Shown here in pieces: positions 19,484-29,361 of a DNA stretch of 64,000 nucleotides. Under the pieces are notes generated by a model. The model searched no databases. It worked only from the letters and a program-made list of their open reading frames with translations, and was not told the DNA's origin. The position numbers and the translations under genes were made by a program. Source of the DNA: Pantoea sp. CCBC3-3-1 (GTDB taxonomy: Bacteria; Pseudomonadota; Gammaproteobacteria; Enterobacterales; Enterobacteriaceae). Location of the stretch: NCBI RefSeq assembly GCF_007981265.1, contig NZ_CP034363.1, forward strand, positions 2,604,001-2,668,000. The letters run 5' to 3'. Each line of letters starts with the position of its first letter. The stretch's first letter is position 1.

Positions 19484-21211
19484 TTGGAAGCCAGCGCTAT
19501 TTACAGTCTGTTTATCATTGGTTCCGTGCTGGTCGCTGCAAGCATTTTGCTGAGTTCGTTCTCTTCAAAGCTGGGCATCCCCATTTTAGTCATTTTTCTT
19601 GCGTTAGGCATGCTGGCCGGTGTTGACGGCATCGGCGGCATTGCTTTCGATAACTATCCCGCAGCCTATCTCATCAGTAACCTCGCGCTGGCCGTGATTT
19701 TGCTTGATGGCGGCATGCGAACCCAGGCCAGTTCCTTCAAGGTTGCGCTGGGCCCGGCGCTGTCGCTGGCGACCGTTGGCGTGCTGATTACCGCAGGCCT
19801 GACCGGTATGGCGGCAGCATGGCTTTTCAATCTCAATATGATTGAGGGCTTTTTAGTGGGTGCCATTATTGGCTCTACGGACGCCGCAGCGGTCTTCTCC
19901 CTACTCGGCGGCAAAGGGCTTAACGAACGCGTTAGCGCCACGCTGGAAATCGAATCCGGCAGCAACGACCCTATGGCCGTGTTTCTGACCATCACGCTAA
20001 TTGAGATGATTGAGCAGGGCCAAACGGGCCTGAGCTGGATGTTCGTTGTGCATCTCATACAGCAGTTTGGCCTGGGCATTGTATTAGGAATGGGCGGCGG
20101 CTGGGCTTTACAGCAGTTGATTAACCGGGTCTCGCTGGCCAGCGGTCTTTATCCATTGCTTGCGGTCAGCGGCGGCATTTTGGTTTTTGCCATGACTACG
20201 TTGCTCGAAGGCAGCGGTATTCTCGCCGTCTACCTTTGCGGTTACGTGCTGGGCAACCGCCCGATCCGCAACAGACACGGCATTCTGCAAACCTTTGACG
20301 GTATGGCGTGGCTCAGCCAGATCGGCATGTTCCTGGTGTTGGGGTTGCTGGTTAATCCCAAAGATTTATGGAACATCGCGCTGCCGGCAATGCTGCTGTC
20401 GATTTGGCTGATCCTGTTTGCCCGCCCGCTTTCCGTATTTGTCGGCCTGCTGCCGTTTCGCGGCTTCACCACCCGTGAGCGATTCTTTATCAGCTGGGTT
20501 GGCCTGCGGGGCGCGGTGCCCATCATTCTTGCGGTGTTCCCAATGATGGCTGGTTTGCCGCACGCTTCGCTGTTTTTTAATATCGCTTTCTTTGTCGTGC
20601 TGGTTTCGCTGATGGTACAGGGAACGTCGCTTGGCTTTGCTGCCCGAAAAGCGCGGGTTATCGTGCCGCCCACCGCCTCGCCAGTTTCACGCATTGGACT
20701 GGATATTCACCCGGAAAACCCCTGGGAACAGTTTGTTTATCAGCTGGGTGCCGACAAATGGTGCGTGGGTGCCGCGCTTCGTGAACTGAAAATGCCGAGA
20801 GAAACCCGCATTGCCGCCCTGTTTCGCGATAATCTGCTGCTGCATCCGACCGGGAATACGCGCCTGCGTGAGGGGGACGTGCTGTGCGTTATCGGCCGTG
20901 AAAAAGATCTGCCGGAACTGGGCAAGCTGTTTAGCCAGTCGCCGCCGGTGGCGCTCGATCAACGCTTCTTCGGTGATTTTATTTTGCAGGCCGATGCCCG
21001 CCTGCACGATATTTCTGAGATTTATGGTATTGAGCTGGATGAGGACGTCAATGTCCAGGAAACGCTGGGTCATCTGGTGGCCGGCATGATCGGCGGCGCG
21101 CCGGTGGTTGGCGATCAGGTTGAGTGGAAGCGAATGATCTGGACCGTGGCTGAAAAGCTGGATAATGAAATTATTAAAATCGGCGTGCGCGTGGCGGAAG
21201 ATAAGGAATAA
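19484..21211 (+). CDS. cvrA: K+/H+ antiporter CvrA (NhaP2)
   Basis: Inner-membrane CPA1-family antiporter for cell volume and K+ homeostasis. About 12 membrane helices (residues 5-390), then a cytosolic RCK_C/TrkA-C domain (about 405-485) and a CorC_HlyC-like end, as in E. coli CvrA (578 aa; here 575). The start is TTG at 19484: the product [14 protein letters not shown] aligns with the E. coli start, AGGAG lies 9 bases upstream, and no ATG or GTG is available nearby. In E. coli cvrA is next to dadX; here three genes intervene. Confidence 0.95.
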   Translation: MEASAIYSLFIIGSVLVAASILLSSFSSKLGIPILVIFLALGMLAGVDGIGGIAFDNYPAAYLISNLALAVILLDGGMRTQASSFKVALGPALSLATVGVLITAGLTGMAAAWLFNLNMIEGFLVGAIIGSTDAAAVFSLLGGKGLNERVSATLEIESGSNDPMAVFLTITLIEMIEQGQTGLSWMFVVHLIQQFGLGIVLGMGGGWALQQLINRVSLASGLYPLLAVSGGILVFAMTTLLEGSGILAVYLCGYVLGNRPIRNRHGILQTFDGMAWLSQIGMFLVLGLLVNPKDLWNIALPAMLLSIWLILFARPLSVFVGLLPFRGFTTRERFFISWVGLRGAVPIILAVFPMMAGLPHASLFFNIAFFVVLVSLMVQGTSLGFAARKARVIVPPTASPVSRIGLDIHPENPWEQFVYQLGADKWCVGAALRELKMPRETRIAALFRDNLLLHPTGNTRLREGDVLCVIGREKDLPELGKLFSQSPPVALDQRFFGDFILQADARLHDISEIYGIELDEDVNVQETLGHLVAGMIGGAPVVGDQVEWKRMIWTVAEKLDNEIIKIGVRVAEDKE

Positions 21212-21288
21212 TCCTGGTGCTGACGGCTCGATCTCTGTGAAATAACGACTAACCTTAAAGTTCGTGTCTTTCCAGAAGGGAGAAAATC

Positions 21289-21522
21289 ATGGGTCATGTC
21301 GTGAAGATTGGTCGCTATGAAATTATCGATGCGGAAATGGATGCGCAGAATGTCGATACCGTCAGCATTCCCTGTCAGACCAATCCAGGACTGAGCTACC
21401 AGCTTGATGGTTGGGACAATGAGACCAGCGTTCCTGCCTGGATTGATGGTGAACCGGTTGACCTGGCCATTGGCCATTATGATAAGCAGGAAGATCGCTG
21501 GGTGCTGAAAAAACCCGCCTGA
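21289..21522 (+). CDS. Conserved-looking 77-aa protein, unknown
   Basis: Soluble acidic 77-residue protein (MGHVVKIGRYEIIDAEMD..., ending DRWVLKKPA). GAAGGGAG lies well placed before the ATG, codon use is normal, and a perfect palindrome follows the stop, so it is probably a real gene. No cysteines, no signal peptide and no motif that I recognise. Confidence 0.7.
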   Translation: MGHVVKIGRYEIIDAEMDAQNVDTVSIPCQTNPGLSYQLDGWDNETSVPAWIDGEPVDLAIGHYDKQEDRWVLKKPA

Positions 21523-21536
21523 TGACTGTTTATCTC

Positions 21537-21566
21537 TTTAACGCCGCGAATATTCGCGGCGTTAAA
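21537..21566. terminator. 30-bp perfect palindrome
   Basis: Positions 21537-21551 are the exact reverse complement of 21552-21566, with core AACGCCGCGAAT/ATTCGCGGCGTT. It sits 15 bases after the 77-aa gene and is followed by weakly T-rich DNA, so it may act as terminator, or as a DNA dyad. Confidence 0.6.
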
Positions 21567-21906
21567 CTATTATTTTCCTGCCCTCTCACTGTCCTCTTAT
21601 TGTCATAATTAATTGCTATGGATTTCTTCCTGCGCTTCGCTTAATTATTTCACTCTCTTTTTTTATAAAAAAAGCACTTCTGACATTTTCGGAATTACCC
21701 GTATTAACTAACCCAAATAACTTCGGCATACTCATTAAACTGCTTCATGATGAAACGGAGTGTGTTTCATTTATCTTTTGCGTCAAAACGCTGGCAAGAA
21801 AAAATAACCGGTTGAAGTTATACAATTTTTTTGTATATCACGACTCCTGAACGCGTGCGTGATCCTCGTCAGGTCACTGATCCTTCTTGAAAAGAGAGCA
21901 GGTATT
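21567..21906 (+). promoter_or_regulatory. Long leader region before WbaP-like gene
   Basis: 340 bp without a gene, clearly AT-rich. Small dyads are visible (ATGAAAC/GTTTCAT around 21750, ATACAA/TTGTAT around 21820). I searched by eye for a JUMPstart and an RcsAB box and found neither convincingly. Confidence 0.35.
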
Positions 21907-23373
21907 ATGGCTAGTACTCTGGTACTGAATGACCGTCGTCGCGCCTTTAGCGGCACCCGAAAAAACATTATTGCCAAAGTGACATTAAGTCTTAGTGATT
22001 TAATCTCAATAAATCTGGCCCTGTTTTTATCAGCGGCTACCGTACGGGCTATTTGGGGAAACTTAGATCTCTTTATCCCACCCCAGGAAGTTCAGATCCG
22101 TTTTACCGCTCAGTTTGTTATGTCTGTTGTCTGTACCGCGTGGTTTTGGATGCGGCTACGGCATTATACTTACCGCAAACCGTTCTGGTTTGAGCTGAAA
22201 GAAATTATTAAAACCCTGGTCATTTTCTCCCTGTTAGATTTAGCGCTGATTGCTTTCTCTAAATGGGACTTCTCTCGCGTGCTGTGGAGCTTTACCTGGG
22301 CCTATGCGCTGATTCTGGTGCCTCTGCTGCGTTCAAGCGTTAAGCATGCCATCCTGAAAGCCGGACAGTGGCAGAAACACACCATCATCATCGGCTCCGG
22401 TAAGAATGCCCGCGAAGCCTATGCCGCGCTGCAAAGCGAAGAGATTCTGGGTTATGAGGTGAAAGCCTTTATCGCTTCAAACGGCCATAACGGCGCTGAA
22501 AGCCTTAACGGCGTCCCAATCATCACCGCAAAAGATATTGTCTGGGATACGGTCGATCTGGAGAACACCCAGTTTATCGTTGCCATGGAATATGAGCAGC
22601 AGGCAATGCGTGATAAGTGGCTCAAACTGCTTTCTAAAAAGAAATGCCGTTCGGTTTCGGTGGTGCCAACGCTGCGTGGTGTCCCCCTATACGGCACCGA
22701 TATGTCCTTTATCTTCAGCCATGAAGTGATGATCCTGCGGGTCAGTAATAACCTGGCGAAACGCTCGTCACGTTTCCTGAAACGCGTGTTTGACGTGGTC
22801 GTCGCTTCCCTGCTGCTGCTGTTCCTTGCGCCCGCTTTTGCGTTGATCTGCTGGATGGTGGGTCGCGATGGCGGCAACAAAATTTACGGGCACGAACGTG
22901 TGGGCCAGGACGGGAAGAAATTCAAATGCCTGAAGTTCCGCTCAATGGTGACCAACTCCAAAGAAGTGTTGGAAGAACTGCTGGCCACCAGCGCTGAAGC
23001 CCGCGCCGAATGGGATAAAGATTTTAAGCTGAAAAACGATCCGCGTGTCACCAAAATCGGCGCGTTCCTGCGTAAAACCAGCCTGGATGAACTGCCGCAG
23101 TTATGGAACGTCATTCGCGGTGAAATGAGCCTGGTGGGGCCACGCCCGGTTATTGAAGCCGAGCTGGAACGCTACGCTGGCGATGTGGATTATTATCTGA
23201 TGGCTAAGCCCGGTATGACAGGCCTGTGGCAGGTTAGCGGTCGCAATGACATTGACTATGATACTCGCGTTTACTTCGATTCCTGGTATGTAAAAAACTG
23301 GGCGCTGTGGACCGATATCGCCATTTTGTTTAAAACGGCAGGCGTGGTGCTGCGTCGCGACGGCGCTTACTGA
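21907..23373 (+). CDS. Undecaprenyl-phosphate hexose-1-phosphate transferase (WbaP/AmsG/WcaJ family)
   Basis: Starts exopolysaccharide repeat units by transferring galactose- or glucose-1-phosphate to undecaprenyl phosphate at the inner membrane. 488 aa: four N-terminal membrane helices (about 20-145), a Rossmann-like central domain (TIIIGSGKNAREAY near 160), the re-entrant membrane helix (LLLLFLAPAFALICW), and the catalytic domain with KFRSMV, TSLDELPQLWNVIRG and MSLVGPRPV. Amylovoran/stewartan producers have AmsG/WceG members; which sugar is used cannot be told. It stands alone with no other polysaccharide genes nearby. ATG 21907 chosen by family start MASTLVLNDRR; 16 codons upstream are unsupported. 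Confidence 0.9.
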   Translation: MASTLVLNDRRRAFSGTRKNIIAKVTLSLSDLISINLALFLSAATVRAIWGNLDLFIPPQEVQIRFTAQFVMSVVCTAWFWMRLRHYTYRKPFWFELKEIIKTLVIFSLLDLALIAFSKWDFSRVLWSFTWAYALILVPLLRSSVKHAILKAGQWQKHTIIIGSGKNAREAYAALQSEEILGYEVKAFIASNGHNGAESLNGVPIITAKDIVWDTVDLENTQFIVAMEYEQQAMRDKWLKLLSKKKCRSVSVVPTLRGVPLYGTDMSFIFSHEVMILRVSNNLAKRSSRFLKRVFDVVVASLLLLFLAPAFALICWMVGRDGGNKIYGHERVGQDGKKFKCLKFRSMVTNSKEVLEELLATSAEARAEWDKDFKLKNDPRVTKIGAFLRKTSLDELPQLWNVIRGEMSLVGPRPVIEAELERYAGDVDYYLMAKPGMTGLWQVSGRNDIDYDTRVYFDSWYVKNWALWTDIAILFKTAGVVLRRDGAY

Positions 23374-23383
23374 TCTTCAACTT

Positions 23384-23417
23384 CAGCGTCATGTTGACCC
23401 ATATCGACATGACGCTG
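23384..23417 (+). terminator. Hairpin after the transferase gene
   Basis: 11-bp stem CAGCGTCATGT/ACATGACGCTG with a short loop begins 11 bases after the stop. No T-run follows, so termination is uncertain. Confidence 0.55.
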
Positions 23418-23511
23418 GCCTCTTCGCAAAATTGTGCTTCTTTTTCTTTTCTTTTCTCCCCGTTATCACTACCCTGTGCGGCTTGCTTTTTATTGGATAT
23501 CGCCTCGCTCA

Positions 23512-24708
23512 ATGCAAAAGTTCACCTTACTTCTTCTCAGCCTGGTGCTGCTTGCACCGCTGGGGATCGATCTTTATTTGCCTACGCTGCCTGAGATTGC
23601 GCTGGGGCTGAATACGCCCGTCAGCACAATCCAGACCACTATCCCGCTCTTTTTACTGGTAATGGGTCTGGGACAGATTGTTGCCGGCCCGCTGGTGGAT
23701 AATTGGGGCAGAAAACCCATCGCGCTGGCGGGTCTGTTGTTGTATGTACTTGGCAGCGTCCTTGCCGCGACGGCAGCCGGGTGGCCACAGTTCCTCTGCG
23801 CGCGGATCGTGCAGGGCTGTGCCGTTTGCTGTACCGCCGTCGTTGCCTTCAGCGGCGTACGGGACCGGTTGGACGGGGAAGAGGCGGCCCGTGCCTATGG
23901 GTTCCTCAACGGCGCGCTTAATATTGTGCCGGCGCTTGCGCCTATGCTTGGTGGTTTTCTGGCAGATGCCTTTGGCTGGCGTGCGCCCTTCTGGTTCCTG
24001 ACCTGCTATGCCCTGGTGATTGGCATGCTGGTGATTTGCTTCCTGCCGGAAACGCGTCCGGCCGGAACGCTGGCGGTAAAAGGTATTCCGCTGCGTCAGT
24101 ACTGGCAGATCCTGCGTCAGCCGCGCTTTCTGGCTTTTGCCTTTGCAAACGCGGGCGCGCTGGGAATGGTTTTAACCTACGTTTCGCTGGCTCCCCAGGT
24201 TCTGATGACCGAAGGGAAACTGTCGGCGCTGCAATTTTCCATCGCCTTTGGTGCGAACGGCTTCTGGATTATGTTAGTCAGCGTGCTGGTGAATAAAATG
24301 ATCCGCAAAGTGGGCCGTCCTGTCTGTCTGGCGACGGGCAGTTTTGCTATGGCATTGGGGGCTGTCACGCTGATTGCTGGCGTGATGCTGTTCCCGGCTG
24401 CGTGGCAGAATAACTGGGCGCTCTATATGCTGCCGGTTGCGATCTCGGTTGCTGGTCTGGCCTTTACCGTAGGCCCGGCCACCAGCTATGCGCTGGAGCC
24501 TTATCAGCAACAGGCGGGCGTCGCTTCTGCGCTGGCTGGCTTTATCCAGATGGCGGGCGGATCCTCTGCGGGACTGCTGATGATGGCACTGCCGCTGCCG
24601 GAGAAATCGGCGCTGGCGTTAATGATGGTTGTTGGTGCTGTTTTGACGGGTCTGGCCTGGGTGTACAGTAAGAAAGTGCGCGGTACGCTGACCGCGCTAA
24701 CTCATTAA
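23512..24708 (+). CDS. MFS drug efflux transporter (Bcr/CflA-type DHA1)
   Basis: 398-aa inner-membrane protein with about 12 hydrophobic helices. LAPLGIDLYLPTLPEI at the N-terminus, the motif A version GPLVDNWGRKPIAL between helices 2 and 3, and the antiporter motif C region NIVPALAPMLGG are those of Bcr/CflA-type DHA1 pumps. Substrate unknown. The frame extends 26 codons upstream, but MQKFTLLLLSLV is the natural start. It converges on dadX with a 4-base overlap and is not part of the E. coli dad locus, so it is an insertion relative to E. coli. Confidence 0.85.
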   Translation: MQKFTLLLLSLVLLAPLGIDLYLPTLPEIALGLNTPVSTIQTTIPLFLLVMGLGQIVAGPLVDNWGRKPIALAGLLLYVLGSVLAATAAGWPQFLCARIVQGCAVCCTAVVAFSGVRDRLDGEEAARAYGFLNGALNIVPALAPMLGGFLADAFGWRAPFWFLTCYALVIGMLVICFLPETRPAGTLAVKGIPLRQYWQILRQPRFLAFAFANAGALGMVLTYVSLAPQVLMTEGKLSALQFSIAFGANGFWIMLVSVLVNKMIRKVGRPVCLATGSFAMALGAVTLIAGVMLFPAAWQNNWALYMLPVAISVAGLAFTVGPATSYALEPYQQQAGVASALAGFIQMAGGSSAGLLMMALPLPEKSALALMMVVGAVLTGLAWVYSKKVRGTLTALTH

Positions 24709-25781
24709 TTCTCAATGACCTTTACCGGTACGCGCGGTGCTAAAGCACACATAAGCTCATAGCCTACCGTACCGGCTGCATGGGCAACCTCGTCAATTTT
24801 GATATTGTTGCCCCACAGCTCAACCTGACTGCCAATCCCGGCCTGTGGGCAAGGCGTCAAATCCACGGTAATCATATCCATCGAAATCGCGCCGACGGTA
24901 CGGGTTTTCACGCCATCAACCCATACTGGCGTGCCGGTTGGCGCATGACGCGGGTAGCCATCAGCATAGCCGCATGCCACTACGCCAATCCGCTCTTCGC
25001 CGCTGGCACGATAACGAACGCCATATCCCACGCCCTCTCCCGTTTTGAGCGATTGCACCGCGATAATTTGACTGTTTAGCGTCATGGCCGGTTTCAAACC
25101 GCAGCTGGCAATGTCCTGCCATTCACCGCTCGGTGAAGCCCCATACAGAATAATACCGGGACGCACCCAGTTGTAATGGGTTTCAGGATGCCAGAGCGTG
25201 GCGGCAGAGTTAGCCAGTGAACGGGGGCATTCCAGTCCTTCCGCTGCACGATTGATACGCTGCATCGGCTCAACGATCCCGTCGCTGTTCTCCGCCTGAG
25301 CAAAATGCGCCATAAGCGTGATATCACCGACGTTCTCCAGCGCTCGCAGCGAGCGAAAGGCCTGATGCACCTGCTCCGGCTGGAAGCCAAGGCGATTCAT
25401 GCCGCTGTTGATTTTCAGATAGATATCAAGCGGAGCGCTCAGTTTAGCTTTTGCCAGCGCCTGAATTTGCCAGTTGCTGTGCACGCTGGTGGTCAGACGA
25501 TAGCGATCGAGGATATCGAGTTCGTCAGCGTGAAAAAACCCCTCCAGCAGCAGGATGGGCTTATTCCAGCCGCGCTCACGCAGCAGAATGGCTTCTTCCA
25601 GATTCAGCAGCGCAAAGCCATCCGTCGCAGATAAACTTTGCCAGACGCGATCGATACCATGCCCGTAAGCATTGGCTTTTACCACCGACCAAAGGCGGGA
25701 ATGGGGTGCAGCCTGGCGGGCGACCGCCAGGTTATGTCGCAACGCGCTGGTGTCGATGGTTGCGACAATCGGACGAGACAT
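24705..25781 (-). CDS. dadX: Catabolic alanine racemase DadX
   Basis: PLP enzyme converting L- to D-alanine for catabolism by DadA. 358 aa. The PLP lysine is in VVKANAYGHG (about residue 35), the catalytic Tyr region is GYADGYPRH...SMDM, and NSGMNRLGF is conserved. ATG 25781 follows AGGAGAAGTT; the eight codons upstream are not conserved. It lies 29 bases behind dadA in the same operon as in E. coli. Confidence 0.95.
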   Translation of the reverse strand: MSRPIVATIDTSALRHNLAVARQAAPHSRLWSVVKANAYGHGIDRVWQSLSATDGFALLNLEEAILLRERGWNKPILLLEGFFHADELDILDRYRLTTSVHSNWQIQALAKAKLSAPLDIYLKINSGMNRLGFQPEQVHQAFRSLRALENVGDITLMAHFAQAENSDGIVEPMQRINRAAEGLECPRSLANSAATLWHPETHYNWVRPGIILYGASPSGEWQDIASCGLKPAMTLNSQIIAVQSLKTGEGVGYGVRYRASGEERIGVVACGYADGYPRHAPTGTPVWVDGVKTRTVGAISMDMITVDLTPCPQAGIGSQVELWGNNIKIDEVAHAAGTVGYELMCALAPRVPVKVIEN

Positions 25782-25810
25782 AACTTCTCCTGGGTTTTTA
25801 ACCAAAAAAA

Positions 25811-27106
25811 CTAACGGGCGCCGTGTAAAACGCTATCGCTTACCGGGTAAAAACCCGGCAGATAACGCATTACCGACAGGTCATCTGCTGCAATGGCTGG
25901 CGTACGTCCCGAGATAATATCAGAAAGTAACTGTCCCGAACCGCAGGCCATCGTCCAACCGAGCGTTCCGTGACCGGTATTGAGATAAAGATTTTTTAAC
26001 GGCGTCCGCCCCACTATCGGCGTACCGTCTGGCGTCATGGGTCGCAGGCCGGTCCAGAACGTCGCCTGCTCGATATGGCCGCCCTGTGGATAGAGATCGC
26101 TGACGACCATCTCCAGCGTTTCACGCCGTGCGGTTTTCAGTTTGGTGTTATAACCGACAATTTCTGCCATACCGCCTACGCGGATCCGATCGTCAAAGCG
26201 CGTAATGGCAATTTTATAAGTCTCATCCAACACGGTAGAAACGGGTGCGGCGTGTGCATCTTTGATGGGGATTGTGAGGGAATAGCCTTTCAGGGGATAG
26301 ACCGGAATATCAACCACCTCCTTCAACAGCGAGGTAGAGTAAGAGCCGAATGCCACTACGTACGCATCCGCAGTGATGATTTCTGTGCCGCATTTCACGC
26401 CAGCAATCCGGTTGCCTTCCTGAAGCAACGCATCGACTGGCGTATTAAAACGAAAGGTCACGCCCGCCGCAGCCGCCATTTCCGCAAGGCGTTGAGTAAA
26501 GAGCTGACAGTCGCCGGTCTCATCATTCGGTAAACGCAGACCGCCCGTTAATTTGTGGGCAGTTTGTGCCAGCGCGGGTTCCGCATCGGCCAGCTGGCTG
26601 CTTTCCAACAATTCATAAGGCACGCCCGCTTCTTTCAATACCGCAATGTCCTTAGTGGCGCTTTCAAACTGTTGCGCAGTGCGGAAAAGCTGTAGCGTTC
26701 CTCCCTGACGCCCCTCATAGGCGATACCGGTTTCCTGACGCAGCGTTTTCATACAATCACGGCTATATTCCGCGATCCTCACCATCCGGCTTTTATTTTT
26801 TTGATAATGCGACATATCGCAGTTACGCAGCATTTGCCACATCCATTCCAGCTGGAAGCGACTGCCATCAAGCCGAACGGCCAGCGGTGCATGGCGCTGG
26901 AACATCCATTTAATCGCCTTCAGAGGCACACCCGGCGCGGCCCACGGAGCCGAGTAGCCAGGGGAAATCTGACCGGCGTTACCGGCACTGGTTTCCAGCG
27001 CGACGGCAGGCTGACGATCGATAACCGTGACCTCATGCCCATTCTGAGCGAGATACCACGCGCTCGCCACGCCCACCACGCCACTTCCCAGAATGACAAC
27101 TCGCAT
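25811..27106 (-). CDS. dadA: D-amino acid dehydrogenase small subunit DadA
   Basis: FAD-dependent membrane-associated dehydrogenase that oxidises D-alanine to pyruvate and passes electrons to quinone. 431 aa. The N-terminal dinucleotide fold [17 protein letters not shown], conserved [22 protein letters not shown], and the C-terminal [14 protein letters not shown] are those of DadA. I prefer ATG 27106 (E. coli start MRVVILG) over the GTG two codons earlier. First gene of dadA-dadX; a CRP-like site lies upstream. Confidence 0.95.
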   Translation of the reverse strand: MRVVILGSGVVGVASAWYLAQNGHEVTVIDRQPAVALETSAGNAGQISPGYSAPWAAPGVPLKAIKWMFQRHAPLAVRLDGSRFQLEWMWQMLRNCDMSHYQKNKSRMVRIAEYSRDCMKTLRQETGIAYEGRQGGTLQLFRTAQQFESATKDIAVLKEAGVPYELLESSQLADAEPALAQTAHKLTGGLRLPNDETGDCQLFTQRLAEMAAAAGVTFRFNTPVDALLQEGNRIAGVKCGTEIITADAYVVAFGSYSTSLLKEVVDIPVYPLKGYSLTIPIKDAHAAPVSTVLDETYKIAITRFDDRIRVGGMAEIVGYNTKLKTARRETLEMVVSDLYPQGGHIEQATFWTGLRPMTPDGTPIVGRTPLKNLYLNTGHGTLGWTMACGSGQLLSDIISGRTPAIAADDLSVMRYLPGFYPVSDSVLHGAR

Positions 27107-27613
27107 ACCCACCCCGCTGGTTACAATAGAAGAATAAACTGCTTATCAGTATGACTTGCGGACGAAAACACCACACCACACAAGCAACAACGCTTTGACA
27201 AATATCACATCTTTTTTACCCTGGGAGGGAATAAAAACAAGATGCCACTCTTAATTTGGCATGAAATATCGCTTTAAAGCCCCTTAAAGCAGTAAATAAT
27301 TGCAAAACAGGCATTTCTCACTCTTTACAGCAGAATATGACTGCTACAGATCTTTCTCTTATATACAGAATTTTATTCTGCAAAACAGGACATTATCTGC
27401 ATTTCTCCCGACGTAAAAATTATTTTCAATTGTCGACTCTATTTTCTACTAAAGATTTCCATTGCATTCGTCAGAGCGATCCTGAAGAGTGAACTATCAT
27501 TGAAAGACTGGCTTCAATTCCAGGCTTGCCTTCGCTTCGGCAAAAGCAAGTCGACCGGCTGTTGTGGCGTGACAAAGTGACGCTGCAACCCGGTTTTTAA
27601 AAAGGGGTGCGCT
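27107..27613. promoter_or_regulatory. dadA/spoVR divergent control region with CRP-like site
   Basis: 507-bp AT-rich gap. On the minus strand TGTGATATTTGTCAAA (27194-27209) fits the CRP consensus with one mismatch, as expected for dadA, which in E. coli is controlled by CRP and Lrp. On the plus side, TCTACTAAAG near 27446 could be a sigma-S-type -10. An open frame without a normal start (27499-27600) ends just before spoVR. No other gene is seen. Confidence 0.5.
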
Positions 27614-29149
27614 ATGACGACTATCTTTGATGAGCCGATTACCCACGGTCAACGACTCAGCGATGGGCCTGACTGGACTTTCGATCTTCTTGATGTCTAT
27701 TTAAAAGAGATCGACCGCGTCGCCAAACTTTACCGGCTGGAAACCTATCCGCATCAAATAGAGGTAATTACTTCTGAACAGATGATGGACGCCTATTCCA
27801 GCGTGGGGATGCCGATTAATTATGCCCACTGGTCTTTTGGTAAAAAGTTTATCGAAACCGAGCAGCGCTACAAACACGGCCAGCAAGGCCTTGCTTACGA
27901 AATCGTTATCAACTCCAATCCCTGTATCGCCTATCTGATGGAAGAGAACACCATCACTATGCAGGCGCTGGTGATAGCGCACGCCTGCTATGGCCATAAC
28001 TCGTTTTTCAGAAACAACTATCTGTTTCGCAGCTGGACCGATGCCAGTTCGATTGTCGACTACCTGATTTTTGCCCGTGGTTATATCGCTAAATGCGAAG
28101 AACGCTATGGCGTAGAAGAGGTTGAGCGCCTGCTGGATTCCTGTCATGCATTGATGAACTACGGCGTCGATCGCTATAAACGTCCACAGAAAATTTCGTT
28201 GCAGGAAGAGAAAGCACGTCAGCAAAGTCGCGAGGAGTATCTGCAAAGCCAGGTCAATATGCTGTGGCGTACGCTCCCCCGCCGTGAGAAAGAGTCTGCC
28301 CAGGCCGAAGCTGCGCGCTATCCTTCTGAACCGCAGGAAAACCTGCTCTATTTTATGGAGAAAAATGCGCCGCTGCTGGAATCCTGGCAACGTGAGATTT
28401 TGCGCATCGTACGTAAGGTTAGCCAGTATTTCTATCCGCAAAAGCAGACGCAGGTAATGAATGAAGGCTGGGCGACGTTCTGGCACTACACCATCCTCAA
28501 TCACCTTTATGACGAAGGAAAAGTCAGCGAGCGTTTTATGCTGGAGTTCCTGCACAGCCATACCAATGTCGTTTACCAGCCGCCTTATAACAGTCAGTGG
28601 TACAACGGTATCAATCCTTACGCACTCGGCTTTGCCATGTTCCAGGACATCAAACGCATCTGCGAGGAGCCAACGGAAGAAGACCGCTACTGGTTCCCGG
28701 ATATCGCCGGTTCTGACTGGCTGGAAACGCTACATTTTGCTATGCGTGAATTTAAAGATGAGAGCTTTATCAGCCAGTTCCTGTCGCCGAAGGTGATGCG
28801 CGATTTCCGCCTGTTCACCGTAATGGACGATGACCGTAATAATTTCCTGGAGATTGCCGCTATTCATGATGAAGCGGGTTATCGGGCGATCCGCCAGCAG
28901 CTGTCGGCGCAGTATAATCTGAGTAACCTGGAACCTAATATTCAGGTTTATGATGTGGATTTACGCGGCGATCGCTCTCTTACGCTGCGTTACGTTCCTC
29001 ACAGCCGTGCGCCGTTAGACAAAAGCCGCCGTGAAGTGCTGAAACATGTGCATCGCCTGTGGGGATTTGATGTGCATCTGGAACAGCAAAACGAAGATGG
29101 CAGCACGGAAATTCTTGACCGTTGTCCGCCTCGTCCATCAACGCTGTAG
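27614..29149 (+). CDS. ycgB: SpoVR family protein YcgB
   Basis: Cytoplasmic protein of the SpoVR family, 511 aa (E. coli YcgB 510). Conserved features: WSFGKKF, HACYGHNSFFRNNYLF, MNEGWATFWHYTILN and the acidic-His clusters typical of the family; the activity is unknown. It is functionally linked to YeaG and YeaH, sigma-S regulated in E. coli. GGGG precedes the ATG. It converges on fadR across a composite palindromic region. Confidence 0.95.
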   Translation: MTTIFDEPITHGQRLSDGPDWTFDLLDVYLKEIDRVAKLYRLETYPHQIEVITSEQMMDAYSSVGMPINYAHWSFGKKFIETEQRYKHGQQGLAYEIVINSNPCIAYLMEENTITMQALVIAHACYGHNSFFRNNYLFRSWTDASSIVDYLIFARGYIAKCEERYGVEEVERLLDSCHALMNYGVDRYKRPQKISLQEEKARQQSREEYLQSQVNMLWRTLPRREKESAQAEAARYPSEPQENLLYFMEKNAPLLESWQREILRIVRKVSQYFYPQKQTQVMNEGWATFWHYTILNHLYDEGKVSERFMLEFLHSHTNVVYQPPYNSQWYNGINPYALGFAMFQDIKRICEEPTEEDRYWFPDIAGSDWLETLHFAMREFKDESFISQFLSPKVMRDFRLFTVMDDDRNNFLEIAAIHDEAGYRAIRQQLSAQYNLSNLEPNIQVYDVDLRGDRSLTLRYVPHSRAPLDKSRREVLKHVHRLWGFDVHLEQQNEDGSTEILDRCPPRPSTL

Positions 29150-29158
29150 TGACAAAAA

Positions 29159-29356
29159 GCCGGTTTGATTAAACCGGCCCAGACGGCTAACGAACGTGAA
29201 GCGCGGGGAACACAGGCCTGGAACAAAGCGTCCTGGGCCATGGACGGCCCAGGCCGAGCTGGCATGGATGCCGTATTTTGCGTCTTTGTGGAAGGCCTGT
29301 GTTCCCTGCGCCTGCAATGTATTTCAACAAACTCAAGCCGGTTTAATCAAACCGGC
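29159..29356. terminator. Paired palindromic terminators flanking repeat copy 2
   Basis: The 20-bp palindrome GCCGGTTTGATTAAACCGGC (29159-29178) recurs as its exact reverse complement at 29337-29356. The right copy is followed by seven T on the plus strand (spoVR terminator). The left copy is followed by five T on the minus strand (fadR terminator). Each transcript therefore runs through the 111-bp repeat before ending. Confidence 0.75.
29201..29311. repeat. 111-bp palindromic intergenic repeat, copy 2
   Basis: Same length and architecture as 6222-6332: outer arms pairing around 29201-29229 and 29284-29311, an inner 8-bp hairpin with loop ATGGAC, and a second inner hairpin GGCAT..ATGCC. The central core is nearly identical, while arm positions differ by paired changes that keep the stem. 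Confidence 0.85.
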
Positions 29357-29361
29357 TTTTT

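Noticed and set aside
21567-21906. JUMPstart or RcsAB box before the WbaP-like gene
   Set aside because: No sequence close to either consensus could be read, although control by Rcs would be plausible.
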